Source: Roseiarcus sp963813555 (lineage in GTDB: Bacteria > Pseudomonadota > Alphaproteobacteria > Rhizobiales > Beijerinckiaceae). From it: 64,000 nt of DNA. The DNA lies in NCBI GenBank assembly GCA_963813555.1, contig CAWEZX010000015.1:127117-191116 (forward strand), read 5' to 3'. The translations under genes were made by a program, and so were the position numbers. This document shows, in pieces, positions 38,015 through 47,677 of this stretch. The notes below the pieces were generated by a model that did not search any database, was not told the DNA's origin, and saw only the letters and a list, made by a program, of their open reading frames with translations. Position 1 is the stretch's first letter. Each line of letters begins with the position of its first letter.

Positions 38015-38440
38015 ATGTCAGATGTCGTGACCACCAAGCGTTCGGCGACATGCGGTTGCCTGCGCGCGGGCAATTCGTTTGTCGGCAAGCAAGGCTTCAC
38101 CTACGCCGCTGCGATCGCCGCCGAAACCGTGGGCTCCTCGGCCATCCACATGCAGCTTCTCACCGTCCCGCCAGGCGCCCGCGCAAAAGCGCACAAGCAC
38201 GAGGCGCATGAAACGGCGCTTTATGTGCTGACCGGCGAGGTGGGCATGTATTACGGGGAGAAGCTTGAGAACCATATGGTCACGCGCGTGGGCGACTTTG
38301 TCTACATTCCCGCCAACACACCGCACCTGCCCTACAACATGAGCCAGACCGAACCGGCGACCGCCGTCGTTTCGCGCACCGATCCCAACGAGCAGGAAAG
38401 CGTCATCATGCTGCCGGAGCTGGACGCAATCCACCCCTGA
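38015..38440 (+). CDS. Cupin-domain protein
   Basis: This is a 141-residue single-domain cupin. Motif 1 is KHEAHETALYVLTGEVGMYYG (two histidines and a glutamate as probable metal ligands) and motif 2 is IPANTPHLPYN. The substrate and reaction are unknown; small cupins of this layout include metal-dependent isomerases and sensors. It lies between purC and the convergent acnA. Confidence 0.8.
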   Translation: MSDVVTTKRSATCGCLRAGNSFVGKQGFTYAAAIAAETVGSSAIHMQLLTVPPGARAKAHKHEAHETALYVLTGEVGMYYGEKLENHMVTRVGDFVYIPANTPHLPYNMSQTEPATAVVSRTDPNEQESVIMLPELDAIHP

Positions 38441-38480
38441 CGCCGACCCGCCTTTGGCGCGATCGCGCCGGCCCGGGTAA

Positions 38481-41192
38481 CTACGCCGCGAGCTGTCTCA
38501 GCACATAAGACAGGATCCCGCCGTTGCGGAAGTATTCGAGCTCGTCCAGCGTGTCGATGCGGCAGGTGAGCGGAACAAGCGTCACGCTGTCATCGGCGCG
38601 CCGGATCTCCGCTTCCAGCTTTTGGCGCGGCTTCAAGGATTCGCCGAGCCCGTGGATCGTCACAGTCTCGTCGCCCTTGAGGCCGAGCGTCTGCCAGCTC
38701 GTTCCCTCCTCGAACACGAGCGGCAGCACCCCCATGCCGACGAGGTTCGAGCGGTGGATCCGCTCGAAGCTCTGCGCGATCACCGCCCGCACGCCGAGGA
38801 GCTTCGTGCCCTTCGCCGCCCAATCGCGCGATGAGCCGGTGCCATATTCGCGGCCCGCGAAGACGACCAGCGGAACTTTCTCGGCCTCATAACGCATCGC
38901 CGCGTCATAGATCGCGAGCCGCTCCCCCGACGGCTGCACGATCGTGAAGCCGCCCTCAACCACATTGCCCGCATCGTCTTTGACCATCTGGTTCTTGATG
39001 CGGATATTGGCGAAGGTTCCGCGCATCATCACCTCGTGGTTGCCCCGCCGAGTGCCGTACTGGTTGAAGTCGACAGGGCGCACCTGATGTTCGATGAGAT
39101 ATTGCCCTGCCGGACTGGCAGCCTTGATCGAACCCGCGGGCGAGATGTGATCCGTGGTGATTGAATCGAGGAACAGCGCCAGGATGCACGCGTTCTCGAT
39201 GTCGGCGACCGGGATCGGCGTCTTGGTCAACCCCTCGAAATAGGGCGGCTCCTGCACATAGGTCGATCCCATGTCCCAGGCGTACGTCTGGCCCGCCGGC
39301 GCTTTCACCTTGCGCCAATTGGTGTCGCCGTCGAACACGCTCGCATATTTGGTCTTGAACATTTTGGCGCTAATAGTCGCCTCGACGTAGCTCTCGACCT
39401 CCTCCGTCTTAGGCCAAATATCGGCGAGATAGACCGGCTTGCCCTGCTTGTCGGCGCCGAGTGGATCGCGGGTGAGGTCGATCTGCATCGAGCCCGCCAA
39501 GGCGTAAGCGACGACCAGCGGCGGGGAAGCAAGGTAGTTCGCGCGCACGTCCGGGTTCACGCGGCCCTCGAAGTTGCGGTTTCCAGAGAGGACCGCCGCC
39601 GCGACCAGATTGTGCTTGGCGATCGCCGCCGAAATCTCGGGCGCCAGCGGGCCGGAATTGCCGATGCAGGTGGTGCAGCCGAAGCCGACGATATTGAAGC
39701 CGAGCTTGTCGAGCGGCCTCTGCAGGTCGGCTTCCTTCAGATAGTCCTGGACCACCTGGCTGCCCGGCGCGAGCGAGGTCTTGACCCACGGCTTGACCGC
39801 AAGGCCCTTGGCGACCGCATTGCGCGCCAAAAGCCCGGCGGCCATCATGACGCTCGGATTGGAGGTGTTGGTGCAGGACGTGATGGCGGCGATGACGACG
39901 TCGCCGTGTCCGAGATCGTAATTCGTCCCCTCGACTTTGTGACGCTCGGCGATCGCGTCGCCCTGCCGGAATTCGTTGGTCATGGCGGCGGCAAAGCCGG
40001 CCTTGGCGTCGGTCAGGACGACACGGTCCTGCGGCCGCTTCGGGCCGGCGAGCGAGGCCGTGACCTCGCCGAGGTTGAGCTCGAGCGTATCGGAATAGAC
40101 GGGATCGGGGGTCAGGCGCGTGCGGTAGGCGCCTTGCGCTTTCGCGTAGGCCTCGACCAGAACGAGCCGGGAAGGCTTGCGGCCCGTGGTCTTGAGATAA
40201 GCGAGCGTCTGGGCGTCGATCGGGAACAGGCCGCAGGTCGCGCCGTATTCAGGCGCCATATTGGCGATCGTGGCCCGATCGGCGACCGTCATCGCATTGA
40301 GGCCCGCGCCATAGAACTCGACGAATTTCCCGACGACGCCTTTCTTGCGCAGCATCTGGGTGACGGTCAGCACGAGATCAGTGGCCGTCACGCCTTCTCG
40401 CAATTCGCCCTCGAGTTTGAAGCCGATCACCTCCGGCAGCAGCATCGACAAGGGCTGGCCAAGCATGGCGGCCTCCGCCTCAATGCCCCCGACCCCCCAG
40501 CCGAGCACGGCGAGCCCATTGACCATGGTAGTGTGGCTGTCGGTGCCAACCAGCGTGTCGGGGAAGGCGACTTCGACCATCTTGCCGTTCCGCTTCTCTT
40601 TCGCCGTCCAGACGGTCTGCGCGAGATATTCGAGATTGACCTGGTGGCAAATGCCGGTGCCGGGCGGCACAACGCGAAAGTTGGAGAACCCCTGCTGGCC
40701 CCATTTCAGGAACCGGTAGCGCTCCTGGTTCTGTTCGTATTCACGGGCCACGTTCTGGCTGAGCGACTTGCCCGTGCCGAAATAGTCGACGACGACCGAG
40801 TGGTCGATGACAAGATCGACCGGAACCAGCGGATTGATCTTATTCGGATCGCCGTTGAGCGCGACCATCGCGTCGCGCATTGCGGCGAGATCGACCACCG
40901 CCGGCACGCCGGTGAAATCCTGCATCAGCACGCGGGCCGGACGGAAAGCGATTTCGTGCTCGGCCTTGCCGCGATTGTCGATCCATGCCGCGACAGCCTC
41001 GATGTCTCCCTTCTTGACGCTGCGCCCGTCTTCGTTACGCAGCAGGTTTTCGAGCACGATCTTAAGCGAGAAGGGTAGCCGTGAGACGCCAGCGAGTCCG
41101 TTCTTCTCAGCCGCTTTCAGGGAGTAAATCTCGTAGGTCTTCGCCCCCACGGTCAGCGTTTTGCGGCACTTGAAGCTGTCGAGGCTGGCCAT
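38481..41192 (-). CDS. acnA: Aconitate hydratase A
   Basis: Aconitase isomerises citrate to isocitrate in the TCA cycle using a 4Fe-4S cluster. The 903 residues are full length for the AcnA/IRP class. Cluster cysteines appear in TSCTNTSNPSVM and GFGCTTCIGNSGPL; substrate residues appear in VGTDSHTTMVNGLAVLGWGV and FAGREYGTGSSRDWAAKG. The gene stands alone, converging on the cupin gene. Confidence 0.97.
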   Translation of the reverse strand: MASLDSFKCRKTLTVGAKTYEIYSLKAAEKNGLAGVSRLPFSLKIVLENLLRNEDGRSVKKGDIEAVAAWIDNRGKAEHEIAFRPARVLMQDFTGVPAVVDLAAMRDAMVALNGDPNKINPLVPVDLVIDHSVVVDYFGTGKSLSQNVAREYEQNQERYRFLKWGQQGFSNFRVVPPGTGICHQVNLEYLAQTVWTAKEKRNGKMVEVAFPDTLVGTDSHTTMVNGLAVLGWGVGGIEAEAAMLGQPLSMLLPEVIGFKLEGELREGVTATDLVLTVTQMLRKKGVVGKFVEFYGAGLNAMTVADRATIANMAPEYGATCGLFPIDAQTLAYLKTTGRKPSRLVLVEAYAKAQGAYRTRLTPDPVYSDTLELNLGEVTASLAGPKRPQDRVVLTDAKAGFAAAMTNEFRQGDAIAERHKVEGTNYDLGHGDVVIAAITSCTNTSNPSVMMAAGLLARNAVAKGLAVKPWVKTSLAPGSQVVQDYLKEADLQRPLDKLGFNIVGFGCTTCIGNSGPLAPEISAAIAKHNLVAAAVLSGNRNFEGRVNPDVRANYLASPPLVVAYALAGSMQIDLTRDPLGADKQGKPVYLADIWPKTEEVESYVEATISAKMFKTKYASVFDGDTNWRKVKAPAGQTYAWDMGSTYVQEPPYFEGLTKTPIPVADIENACILALFLDSITTDHISPAGSIKAASPAGQYLIEHQVRPVDFNQYGTRRGNHEVMMRGTFANIRIKNQMVKDDAGNVVEGGFTIVQPSGERLAIYDAAMRYEAEKVPLVVFAGREYGTGSSRDWAAKGTKLLGVRAVIAQSFERIHRSNLVGMGVLPLVFEEGTSWQTLGLKGDETVTIHGLGESLKPRQKLEAEIRRADDSVTLVPLTCRIDTLDELEYFRNGGILSYVLRQLAA

Positions 41193-41307
41193 GCGGGCGC
41201 TCCAGACGAGGGGTGAGGGGATTGCTGATTTATAGATATAATAGCCTGCGCGGGCTACACAAACCGTCGTCCTGCACTAGTTAGGCGCGCGAGAGTCCTG
41301 AGCGGGG

Positions 41308-42030
41308 GTGAACGTGGTTGATCTTCAAGGGCGCGTCGCCCTGGTCACAGGCGCCTCGCGTGGCACTGGCCGCGCGATCGCGTTGGCGGAGCGCGGGGCC
41401 GCGGTTGCGGTCAATTTCCAGACGCGCTTCGAGGACGCCGACGCAGTCGCCGGGCAAATTCGTTCCGCCGGCGGAAAGGCGATCGCTGTCCGCGCCGACG
41501 TCTCGATCAGCGCGCAGATCGCCGATATGGCGGCGTGGGTCGCAGGCGAACTTGGCCCGATCGACGTGATGGTGAACAACGCTGGCATTGCGATCAGCGG
41601 CGTCCGCGAGGAGGATTTCGACCTCGGGATCGCCGTCAACCTGAAATCGGCGTTCCTTTGTTGCGAGGCGGTTCTGCCCGGGATGTGCGCGCGTGACTGG
41701 GGGCGGATCGTCAATATCTCCTCCGGCGCGGCGCGAGGGCCGGGCCTGCTCGGCGTCGTCTATAACGCGTCAAAGGCCGGGCTCGAGGGCCTGACGCGCG
41801 GCTATGCGTCGCGAGTGGCGAAGGACGGCGTCACCGTGAACGCCATCGCGCCGGGCCCGACCGACACCGAGATGGGCGCGCCCCTGAAAGCCGGAGGCGT
41901 CGAGGCTCGCATCCCTGTCGGACGCATGGGGCGGGCGGAAGAAGTGGCGCAGGCGACGGTCATGGTCATTGGCAACGGCTTCATCACCGGCCAGACCATC
42001 GCGGTGAATGGCGGGCTGGCGTTTCTTTAA
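41308..42030 (+). CDS. Short-chain dehydrogenase/reductase (3-oxoacyl-ACP reductase-like)
   Basis: This 240-residue SDR has the nucleotide motif TGASRGTGRAIA (residues 14-25), NNAGIA, the catalytic Ser in ISSGAARG and the YxxxK pair in YNASKAG. It is of the FabG-like 'classical' type, but substrate cannot be assigned. Start is GTG 41308 or GTG 41314; the latter has GGGGG at better spacing. Confidence 0.85.
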   Translation: MNVVDLQGRVALVTGASRGTGRAIALAERGAAVAVNFQTRFEDADAVAGQIRSAGGKAIAVRADVSISAQIADMAAWVAGELGPIDVMVNNAGIAISGVREEDFDLGIAVNLKSAFLCCEAVLPGMCARDWGRIVNISSGAARGPGLLGVVYNASKAGLEGLTRGYASRVAKDGVTVNAIAPGPTDTEMGAPLKAGGVEARIPVGRMGRAEEVAQATVMVIGNGFITGQTIAVNGGLAFL

Positions 42031-42111
42031 GCTTATTGGGGCGAGAAAGAAGCGCACGAGAGACGGAGCGCCAAAACGAGCCGCTCCGCGCCGCTCCCAG
42101 ACGGAGATGCC

Positions 42112-42732
42112 ATGCGGCTCAGAACGTGGGACTTGACGATCGAGCGCGGGGGGCGGCGCGTCCTCGCCGGACTGTCGTTTGAAGCTCCTGCAGGCGCTTC
42201 GCTGATCGTAACTGGTCCGAACGGGGCGGGGAAAACGAGCCTGCTCAGAGCGCTCGCCGGCTTCCTGCCAATTGAGACGGGCGGTTTTGCGCTGGAAGGA
42301 GGCGACGGCGAGCGTACGCTCGGCGAACAGGCGCATTATCTCGGCCACGCGGACGGGGTTAAGGCAGCGCTGACCGCGGGCGAGAACCTCGCCTTCGCGG
42401 CCGCAATGCTGGGCGGCGACTCGTCTCACACAGCGCGGCTCGCCGCGCTGGCAGCGCTTGGCTTAAGCCATGTGATCGATTTCCCAGCGCGGCTGCTCTC
42501 GGCGGGGCAGAGGCGGCGCGTGGCGCTCGCCCGCCTGCTTGTCGCGAAGCGCCCGCTCTGGTTGCTCGACGAGCCAGCGACCGCGCTCGACGCGGCTGCG
42601 CAAGCCGCGCTTGCCGCCGTCATGCAGGAGCACCTCAAGGGCGGTGGAATTCTCGTCGCCGCCGTCCACGCGCCGCTTGGACTGGATGGCGCACAAGAGC
42701 TGAGGCTTGGCCCTACGCGGGAAGCGGCGTGA
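42112..42732 (+). CDS. ccmA: Haem exporter ATPase CcmA
   Basis: CcmA is the ATPase of the CcmABCD complex that releases haem from CcmC to CcmE for cytochrome c maturation. The 206 residues have Walker A GPNGAGKTS at 35-43, an ABC signature LLSAGQRRRVALARL and Walker B LWLLDEPATALD. CcmB follows after a 142-nt gap filled by a repeat; usually they nearly touch. Confidence 0.93.
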   Translation: MRLRTWDLTIERGGRRVLAGLSFEAPAGASLIVTGPNGAGKTSLLRALAGFLPIETGGFALEGGDGERTLGEQAHYLGHADGVKAALTAGENLAFAAAMLGGDSSHTARLAALAALGLSHVIDFPARLLSAGQRRRVALARLLVAKRPLWLLDEPATALDAAAQAALAAVMQEHLKGGGILVAAVHAPLGLDGAQELRLGPTREAA

Positions 42733-42769
42733 GGCGCGCCTGCGCGAGTCCGGCCCCAAAAGCCCGTCG

Positions 42770-42867
42770 AGAGACGGGCGTCTTTCGACGCCCTTTGGGG
42801 GCCACCATCTTTCGCGGGGAGAAGGGCGCGCGCTCCCTCTCCCTCTGGGAGAGGGCTGGGGTGAGGG
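42770..42867. repeat. Dispersed GC-rich repeat between ccmA and ccmB
   Basis: 42830-42867 matches the repeat next to folA (GCGCTCCCTCTCCC, loop, GGGCTGGGGTGAGGG). The preceding stretch contains GTCGAGAGACGGGCGTCTTTCGACGCCC-type inverted pieces. The repeat ends 7 nt before the ccmB ATG and leaves ccmB without an obvious Shine-Dalgarno other than GAGGG within the repeat. Confidence 0.7.
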
Positions 42868-42874
42868 CCAGTCA

Positions 42875-43543
42875 ATGACCCCCGCGCTGGCTCTGTTCAT
42901 CCGCGAGTGGCGCATCGTCCGGCGCATCGGCGGGGGCGCGTCGGTTGGCGTCGTGTTCTTTCTGATTCTGGTCGCCGTCGTGCCCTTCGCGCTGGGACCG
43001 GACCTCAACCTGCTCGCGCGACTCGGGCCCGCGATTCTGTGGATCGCGGCTCTGCTCGCCACCCTGCTCGGACTCGACCGGCTATTTCAGGCCGATCACG
43101 ACGATGGTTCGCTCGACCTTCTCGTCAACGGGTCGCTGCCGCTTGAGATCACCGTGCTCGTCAAATGCGCGGCGCACTGGACCGCGAGCGCGCTGCCGCT
43201 CGTCGTCTTGAGTCCGCTGTTCGGGCTTATGCTGGCGATGGCGCCCCTGCCGCTCGCCCTCACCGCAGCGACGCTCGCGGCCGGCACTCCGGCGCTGACG
43301 ATGATCGGCGCGATCGGCGCGGCGCTGACCGTCTCGCTCAGACGCGGCGGCTTGCTGATGGCGGTTCTGGTCCTGCCGCTGACAATTCCAGTGCTGATTT
43401 TCGGCGTCGCCGCGGCCTCGGCCGCGAGCGGCGGCGCGGCGCCGTTCCTGAGCCCCTTCCTCGTTCTGTGCGCGCTGTCGCTCGCCGCCATCGCCCTTGC
43501 GCCCTTCGCCGCGGCGGCGGCTCTGAGGCATGTCAGGGAATGA
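42875..43543 (+). CDS. ccmB: Haem exporter permease CcmB
   Basis: CcmB is the six-helix membrane partner of CcmA. The 222 residues start FIREWRIVRRIGGG and contain LDRLFQADHDDGSLDLL, the characteristic CcmB cytoplasmic segment. ATG 42875 is chosen because the upstream open frame is repeat-derived (PLPLGEGWGEG). Confidence 0.92.
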   Translation: MTPALALFIREWRIVRRIGGGASVGVVFFLILVAVVPFALGPDLNLLARLGPAILWIAALLATLLGLDRLFQADHDDGSLDLLVNGSLPLEITVLVKCAAHWTASALPLVVLSPLFGLMLAMAPLPLALTAATLAAGTPALTMIGAIGAALTVSLRRGGLLMAVLVLPLTIPVLIFGVAAASAASGGAAPFLSPFLVLCALSLAAIALAPFAAAAALRHVRE

Positions 43544-44653
43544 CTATTGCTGGCGCCCGAAATAGCTGACCTCGATCTGGCGCCACTCGGGGCTTCCGGT
43601 GATCCCGACCAGGGCCTCGTCGAGCGGGTTCTTAAGCGGACTGCCGGGCGGCAGCGCGATTGCCATGTAAGCGGGTTCGAGAACGCCTCGCGGCGGGCGG
43701 ATTGTGTCCTTGAAGCGTGTGGCGACCAGATATTGCAGCGCGCCGACGCTGTTAACGACGGCGTCGACCTCTCCGCGACCGAGTGCAGTCAGAGCGGCGG
43801 CAAGGTCGTCGAATGGCGCATAGCGCAAATGACGTTCATCGAGATACTCAGCCCCGGAGGAATGAGCGACGGCAGCCAGCCGCTTTGCCTCGAGGTCCGC
43901 TTCCGTCACTCGAAGTCCGCCCACAACTCGTTCTGCGGTCATTCTCGAAACGATCGAGGTCGACAAGATCGAGACGAGCCCGACGCTGGCGAGCATCCAG
44001 ACCACGGCGATCACCCGCCCGGCTGTGGTCTTCGGCGTCTTGTCGCCGTAGCCGACCGTGGTCATCGTCACAACCGCCCAATAGACGCCGTCGCGCAGAG
44101 TGTCTACGGCCAATTCGTGAATGCGAGGCGTCAGCGGCCGTTCGGCGAGCCACATCGCGACCCCCATCACAATGAGGAGCGCGAAGGTGAGCGCGATCAG
44201 GGGCGCAAGCTCGCCAAGGACCGAACCATAGCTGGCCAAGGCCGCCATCGGTCCGGTGTCCTGGCGGACCGCAACCGCGGCCCCCGAACGATGCGTCGGG
44301 TAGCTGAAGTCTACGCGCGCGAGCCGGGCAGGTGTGATCGTGATCGCGCCGATGGCTGCGTCATAGTCCTTGCGCTCGAGACCCTGGAGGATCTCCTCCA
44401 GCTGCGGGACCGCCACGAGGCGATATTCGCGTCCGAGACTTTCCGCCGCGCGACGCCACAAATCGACGCTGACGCCGTCGATCGAGCCGTCAGGCTCCAC
44501 GTGGCCGTAAGGAGGCGCGTCATAGACCGCGACCTTGAGGGGCGCTTCCTGAGCTACGGCGAGCCCGGCGGAGACGACGAAAGCGAGCGCTGTCCCGACG
44601 CGCGCAACGAAAGTCGGAGCGGCCAAAAGGCGGATGAGAGCAAACGGCGTCAT
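43544..44653 (-). CDS. GluR0-like ligand-gated potassium channel (periplasmic binding domain plus K+ pore)
   Basis: This 369-residue protein has a signal peptide (about 1-35), then a family-3 solute-binding fold split by a K+ pore. S1 lobe is about 36-140 (ITITPARLARVDFSYPT), TM1 about 147-170, pore helix and selectivity filter YWAVVTMTTVGYGDKTP (filter at 198-204), TM2 about 212-236, S2 lobe about 240-365. This is the architecture of the prokaryotic glutamate receptor GluR0, where binding of an amino acid opens a K+ pore. The ligand here is unknown. The gene sits on the opposite strand between ccmB and doxX. Confidence 0.88.
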   Translation of the reverse strand: MTPFALIRLLAAPTFVARVGTALAFVVSAGLAVAQEAPLKVAVYDAPPYGHVEPDGSIDGVSVDLWRRAAESLGREYRLVAVPQLEEILQGLERKDYDAAIGAITITPARLARVDFSYPTHRSGAAVAVRQDTGPMAALASYGSVLGELAPLIALTFALLIVMGVAMWLAERPLTPRIHELAVDTLRDGVYWAVVTMTTVGYGDKTPKTTAGRVIAVVWMLASVGLVSILSTSIVSRMTAERVVGGLRVTEADLEAKRLAAVAHSSGAEYLDERHLRYAPFDDLAAALTALGRGEVDAVVNSVGALQYLVATRFKDTIRPPRGVLEPAYMAIALPPGSPLKNPLDEALVGITGSPEWRQIEVSYFGRQQ

Positions 44654-44807
44654 CTTCGATCAAGCAAATGTGATTCGGGATGACTAACGCAGCAAGACGA
44701 AACTCGCATGTCGAAGAGCGGGCTGCGGTGTTAACTGCGGCACGGACGCGAATCGTTCTCCCGAGAGGACGTTCGGGGAACTTGCTTGACGAAGACAGGA
44801 GACGCCT

Positions 44808-45203
44808 ATGAATGCGCTTTACACCAGGATGGAGACGTGGAGGCCCTATATCCTCAGCATCCTGCGTATTGTCATCGGGCTTTTGTTTCTCGAGCACGGG
44901 CTTTCGAAGGTCTTCGCCTTTCCCACCCCAGGCCCCACGTTGAACGGCCTCCTGGTCCTCGCCGCTTTCCTTGAAACCGTCGGCGCTCTCTTGTTTCTCG
45001 TAGGCGCTTACACCCGGATCGTGGCGTTCATCCTCTCCGGCGAAATGGCCTTCGCCTATTTCATGGCGCATGCGCCGCGCGCTTTTTACCCGCTGGTCAA
45101 TGGCGGGGAATTGGCGATCGTGTACTGCTTCATATTCCTCTATTTCGCCTTTGCGGGCGGCGGCCCTTTGAGTGTCGACCGCGCGGTGCTGAACCAGGCT
45201 TAG
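44808..45203 (+). CDS. DoxX family membrane protein
   Basis: This 131-residue, four-helix membrane protein of the DoxX family has the family marks ILRIVIGLLFLEHGLSKVF, AAFLETVGALLFLVG and YFMAHAPRAFYPLVNGGE. DoxX members have been linked to quinol oxidases and sulphur or oxidative-stress systems; the role here is unknown. Confidence 0.87.
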   Translation: MNALYTRMETWRPYILSILRIVIGLLFLEHGLSKVFAFPTPGPTLNGLLVLAAFLETVGALLFLVGAYTRIVAFILSGEMAFAYFMAHAPRAFYPLVNGGELAIVYCFIFLYFAFAGGGPLSVDRAVLNQA

Positions 45204-45329
45204 CCCGTCGGCCGCGGCCACCGCTATCAGAGACGCTGCGATCGCATTTGACACGCGGCGGAAAGGGCGCGTCTTAAGGCGGTCCGAAAGCGCGACGCAT
45301 ACGCGCGGGCGACGCCAGGCGAGGAAAAC

Positions 45330-46724
45330 ATGAACGACAGCGGAGCCGCCGCGCTAAGTGCGGGCACGATCTCGGCCCGCATCGACCGGCTGCCCGCAAC
45401 GCGCACGATCTGGACAATCGTCGCGCTGCTCGGCTTCGGCATGTTCTTCGAGTTCTACGACCTCCTGTTTTCGGCCTATGTCGCGCCGAGCCTGGTCAAG
45501 TCGGGCGTGCTGACCGCGCAGACACGGGGGCTGTTTGGCGCGACCGGAGTCGCGAGCTTCATCGCCGCCCTGTTCACCGGCCTCTTCATTGGCACGCTTC
45601 TTTGCGGCTTTCTCGCCGACCAATTCGGGCGCCGCGCGATCTTCACCTGGTCTCTTCTCTGGTATTCGGCCGCCAACCTCATGGTGGCGATGCAGAGCGA
45701 CGCCGCCGGCCTCAACTTCTGGCGCCTGATCTCCGGCATCGGCCTCGGCGTCGAGATAGTCACGATCGGCGCCTATTTGAGCGAGCTCGCGCCCAAGGGC
45801 CTTCGCGGGCGCGCTTTCGCGGTCAACCAGGCGATCGGTTTCATCTCCGTGCCGGTCGTTTCGTTCCTGGCCTATATGCTTGTGCCGACGGCGCCCTTGG
45901 GGCTCGAGGGCTGGCGCTGGGTGGTGCTGATCGGGGTGGTCGCCGCGCCGGTCGTCGTTGTCTTGCGGCGCGGCCTGCCGGAAAGCCCGCGCTGGCTCGC
46001 CAAGCATGGACGGCTCGCCGAGGCGGACCGGGTTCTCGGCAAAATTGAAGCGAAGGTCGAGGCGGAATATGGCCGGCCGTTGCCGCCGCCCGGCCTCGAG
46101 GAGCCGGTTTCGCCAGCGAGCGGCTTTCTCGATTTATGGGTTCCGGGCGTCCGCAGCCGTATCATCCTGATGAGCGTCTTCAATATCTTTCAGACGGTCG
46201 GGTACTACGGCTTCAACAATTGGGTCCCCTCGCTGCTCGTCAAGCAGGGGATCACCGTCTCGACCAGCCTCGGCTATACGACCGTGATCGCGCTTGCGGC
46301 CCCGATCGGGCCGCTGATCGGATTCTTTCTCGGCGACCGGTTCGAGCGCAAATGGATCATTGTCGCCGCGGCGGGCGCCATTCTCATCTCAGGCCTCATT
46401 TTCGGCCAAGCGCGCAATTCGGCGCTCATCATCGCCATGGGCGTGGCGCTGACGCTTGGCGCCAACATCATGTCGTTCAGCTTCCACGCTTACCAGCAGG
46501 AGCTGTTCCCGACCGGAATTCGCGCCCGCGCCGCCGGCTTCGTCTATTCCTGGAGCCAACTCTCGGTCATTTTCAGCTCCTTCATCATCGCCTTCGTTCT
46601 CGAGCGCTCGGGCACCCTCGGCGTCTTCGTTTTCATCGCCGCGGCTATGGGCGTGGTGATGGCGACGATCGGCCTCTTCGGGCCGCGCACGACCAATCTG
46701 GCTTTGGAGGAAATCTCGGGCTGA
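45330..46724 (+). CDS. Major facilitator superfamily transporter
   Basis: This 464-residue, 12-helix transporter of the metabolite/sugar porter type shows FGMFFEFYDLLFSAYVAPSL in TM1, the loop motif GFLADQFGRRAIF between TM2 and TM3, GLPESPRWLAKHGR after TM6, and LFPTGIRARAAGF near TM10-11. Such proteins carry aromatic acids, sugars or other small anions; the substrate cannot be told from sequence. Confidence 0.88.
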   Translation: MNDSGAAALSAGTISARIDRLPATRTIWTIVALLGFGMFFEFYDLLFSAYVAPSLVKSGVLTAQTRGLFGATGVASFIAALFTGLFIGTLLCGFLADQFGRRAIFTWSLLWYSAANLMVAMQSDAAGLNFWRLISGIGLGVEIVTIGAYLSELAPKGLRGRAFAVNQAIGFISVPVVSFLAYMLVPTAPLGLEGWRWVVLIGVVAAPVVVVLRRGLPESPRWLAKHGRLAEADRVLGKIEAKVEAEYGRPLPPPGLEEPVSPASGFLDLWVPGVRSRIILMSVFNIFQTVGYYGFNNWVPSLLVKQGITVSTSLGYTTVIALAAPIGPLIGFFLGDRFERKWIIVAAAGAILISGLIFGQARNSALIIAMGVALTLGANIMSFSFHAYQQELFPTGIRARAAGFVYSWSQLSVIFSSFIIAFVLERSGTLGVFVFIAAAMGVVMATIGLFGPRTTNLALEEISG

Positions 46725-46921
46725 GGGCCGCGCGTTCCGCGGGCCCATCATCCGGCCGACGCAGGCCCGCGATTAGCTGGACCCACGCCGTAACGTAGCG
46801 GCAGGGCAAGTGGGTTTACCGGTTGCTATCGTTTTGGCCGCATCTTTGGCTTGCCGGCGCCCTGCTCACACGAACGCGCCGCATTGCCGCCCGCTTCGCC
46901 CTGGCATAAGAGAGGCCGCCC

Positions 46922-47677
46922 ATGGTCAATCTCGCCAACCCGACGATTTTCGTCGAGCTTACACGCCGGGTGCTGCCCTGGTTCGTGGCCGGGACTGCGG
47001 TGCTGTTTGTCGCCGGCCTCTGGCTCTCTTTCGCCGCGCCACCCGATTATCAGCAGGGCGAGACGGTCAAGATTATGTATCTGCACGTGCCGGCGGCCTG
47101 GATGGCGACCTTCGTCTATGCCGTCATGACGGCGGCCGCGCTCGGCACGCTGGTCTGGCGCCATCCGCTTGCGGACGCGGCGCAGAAGGCCGCGGCGCCG
47201 CTCGGCGCAGGGTTCACGTTCATCTGCCTCGTCACCGGGTCGCTGTGGGGCAAGCCAATGTGGGGAACCTATTGGGTGTGGGACGCGCGCCTGACTTCGG
47301 TGCTGGTGCTGTTCATTCTCTATCTCGGCCTCATCGCTCTGTGGCGCGCGATCGACGATCCGGGCCGCGCCGCCCGGGCGGTGGCGATCCTGACGCTGGT
47401 TGGAGCCGTCGATCTGCCAATCATCAAGTTCTCCGTCGATTGGTGGAACACCCTGCATCAGCCGGCGTCGGTGTTTCGGCTCGACGGGCCGACGATCGCG
47501 CCCGAACTGCTCATGCCTCTGATCGTGATGTCGCTCGCCTTCACCTGCCTTTTTCTGACCCTGCATCTGATGGCGATCCGCAATGAAGTCCTGCGCCGGC
47601 GGATTGCTCGGGTTGCTATGCTTGCGGCCGTCGAGGGCGACCGGCTCGCGCCGGAATTCGCGGCCAGGGGCGCGTGA
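46922..47677 (+). CDS. ccmC: Haem transporter CcmC
   Basis: CcmC holds haem on the periplasmic face and loads it onto CcmE. The 251 residues include the tryptophan-rich WD motif (WGTYWVWDARLTS) and MYLHVPAAWMA with its conserved histidine, plus the second haem histidine region WWNTLHQPASV. It starts a ccmC-ccmD-ccmG unit, 3.4 kb away from ccmAB. Confidence 0.95.
   Translation: MVNLANPTIFVELTRRVLPWFVAGTAVLFVAGLWLSFAAPPDYQQGETVKIMYLHVPAAWMATFVYAVMTAAALGTLVWRHPLADAAQKAAAPLGAGFTFICLVTGSLWGKPMWGTYWVWDARLTSVLVLFILYLGLIALWRAIDDPGRAARAVAILTLVGAVDLPIIKFSVDWWNTLHQPASVFRLDGPTIAPELLMPLIVMSLAFTCLFLTLHLMAIRNEVLRRRIARVAMLAAVEGDRLAPEFAARGA

Noticed and set aside
38455..38468. GGCGCGATCGCGCC palindrome as a terminator between the cupin gene and acnA
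   Set aside because: It has no loop of usable size and no T-run on either strand.
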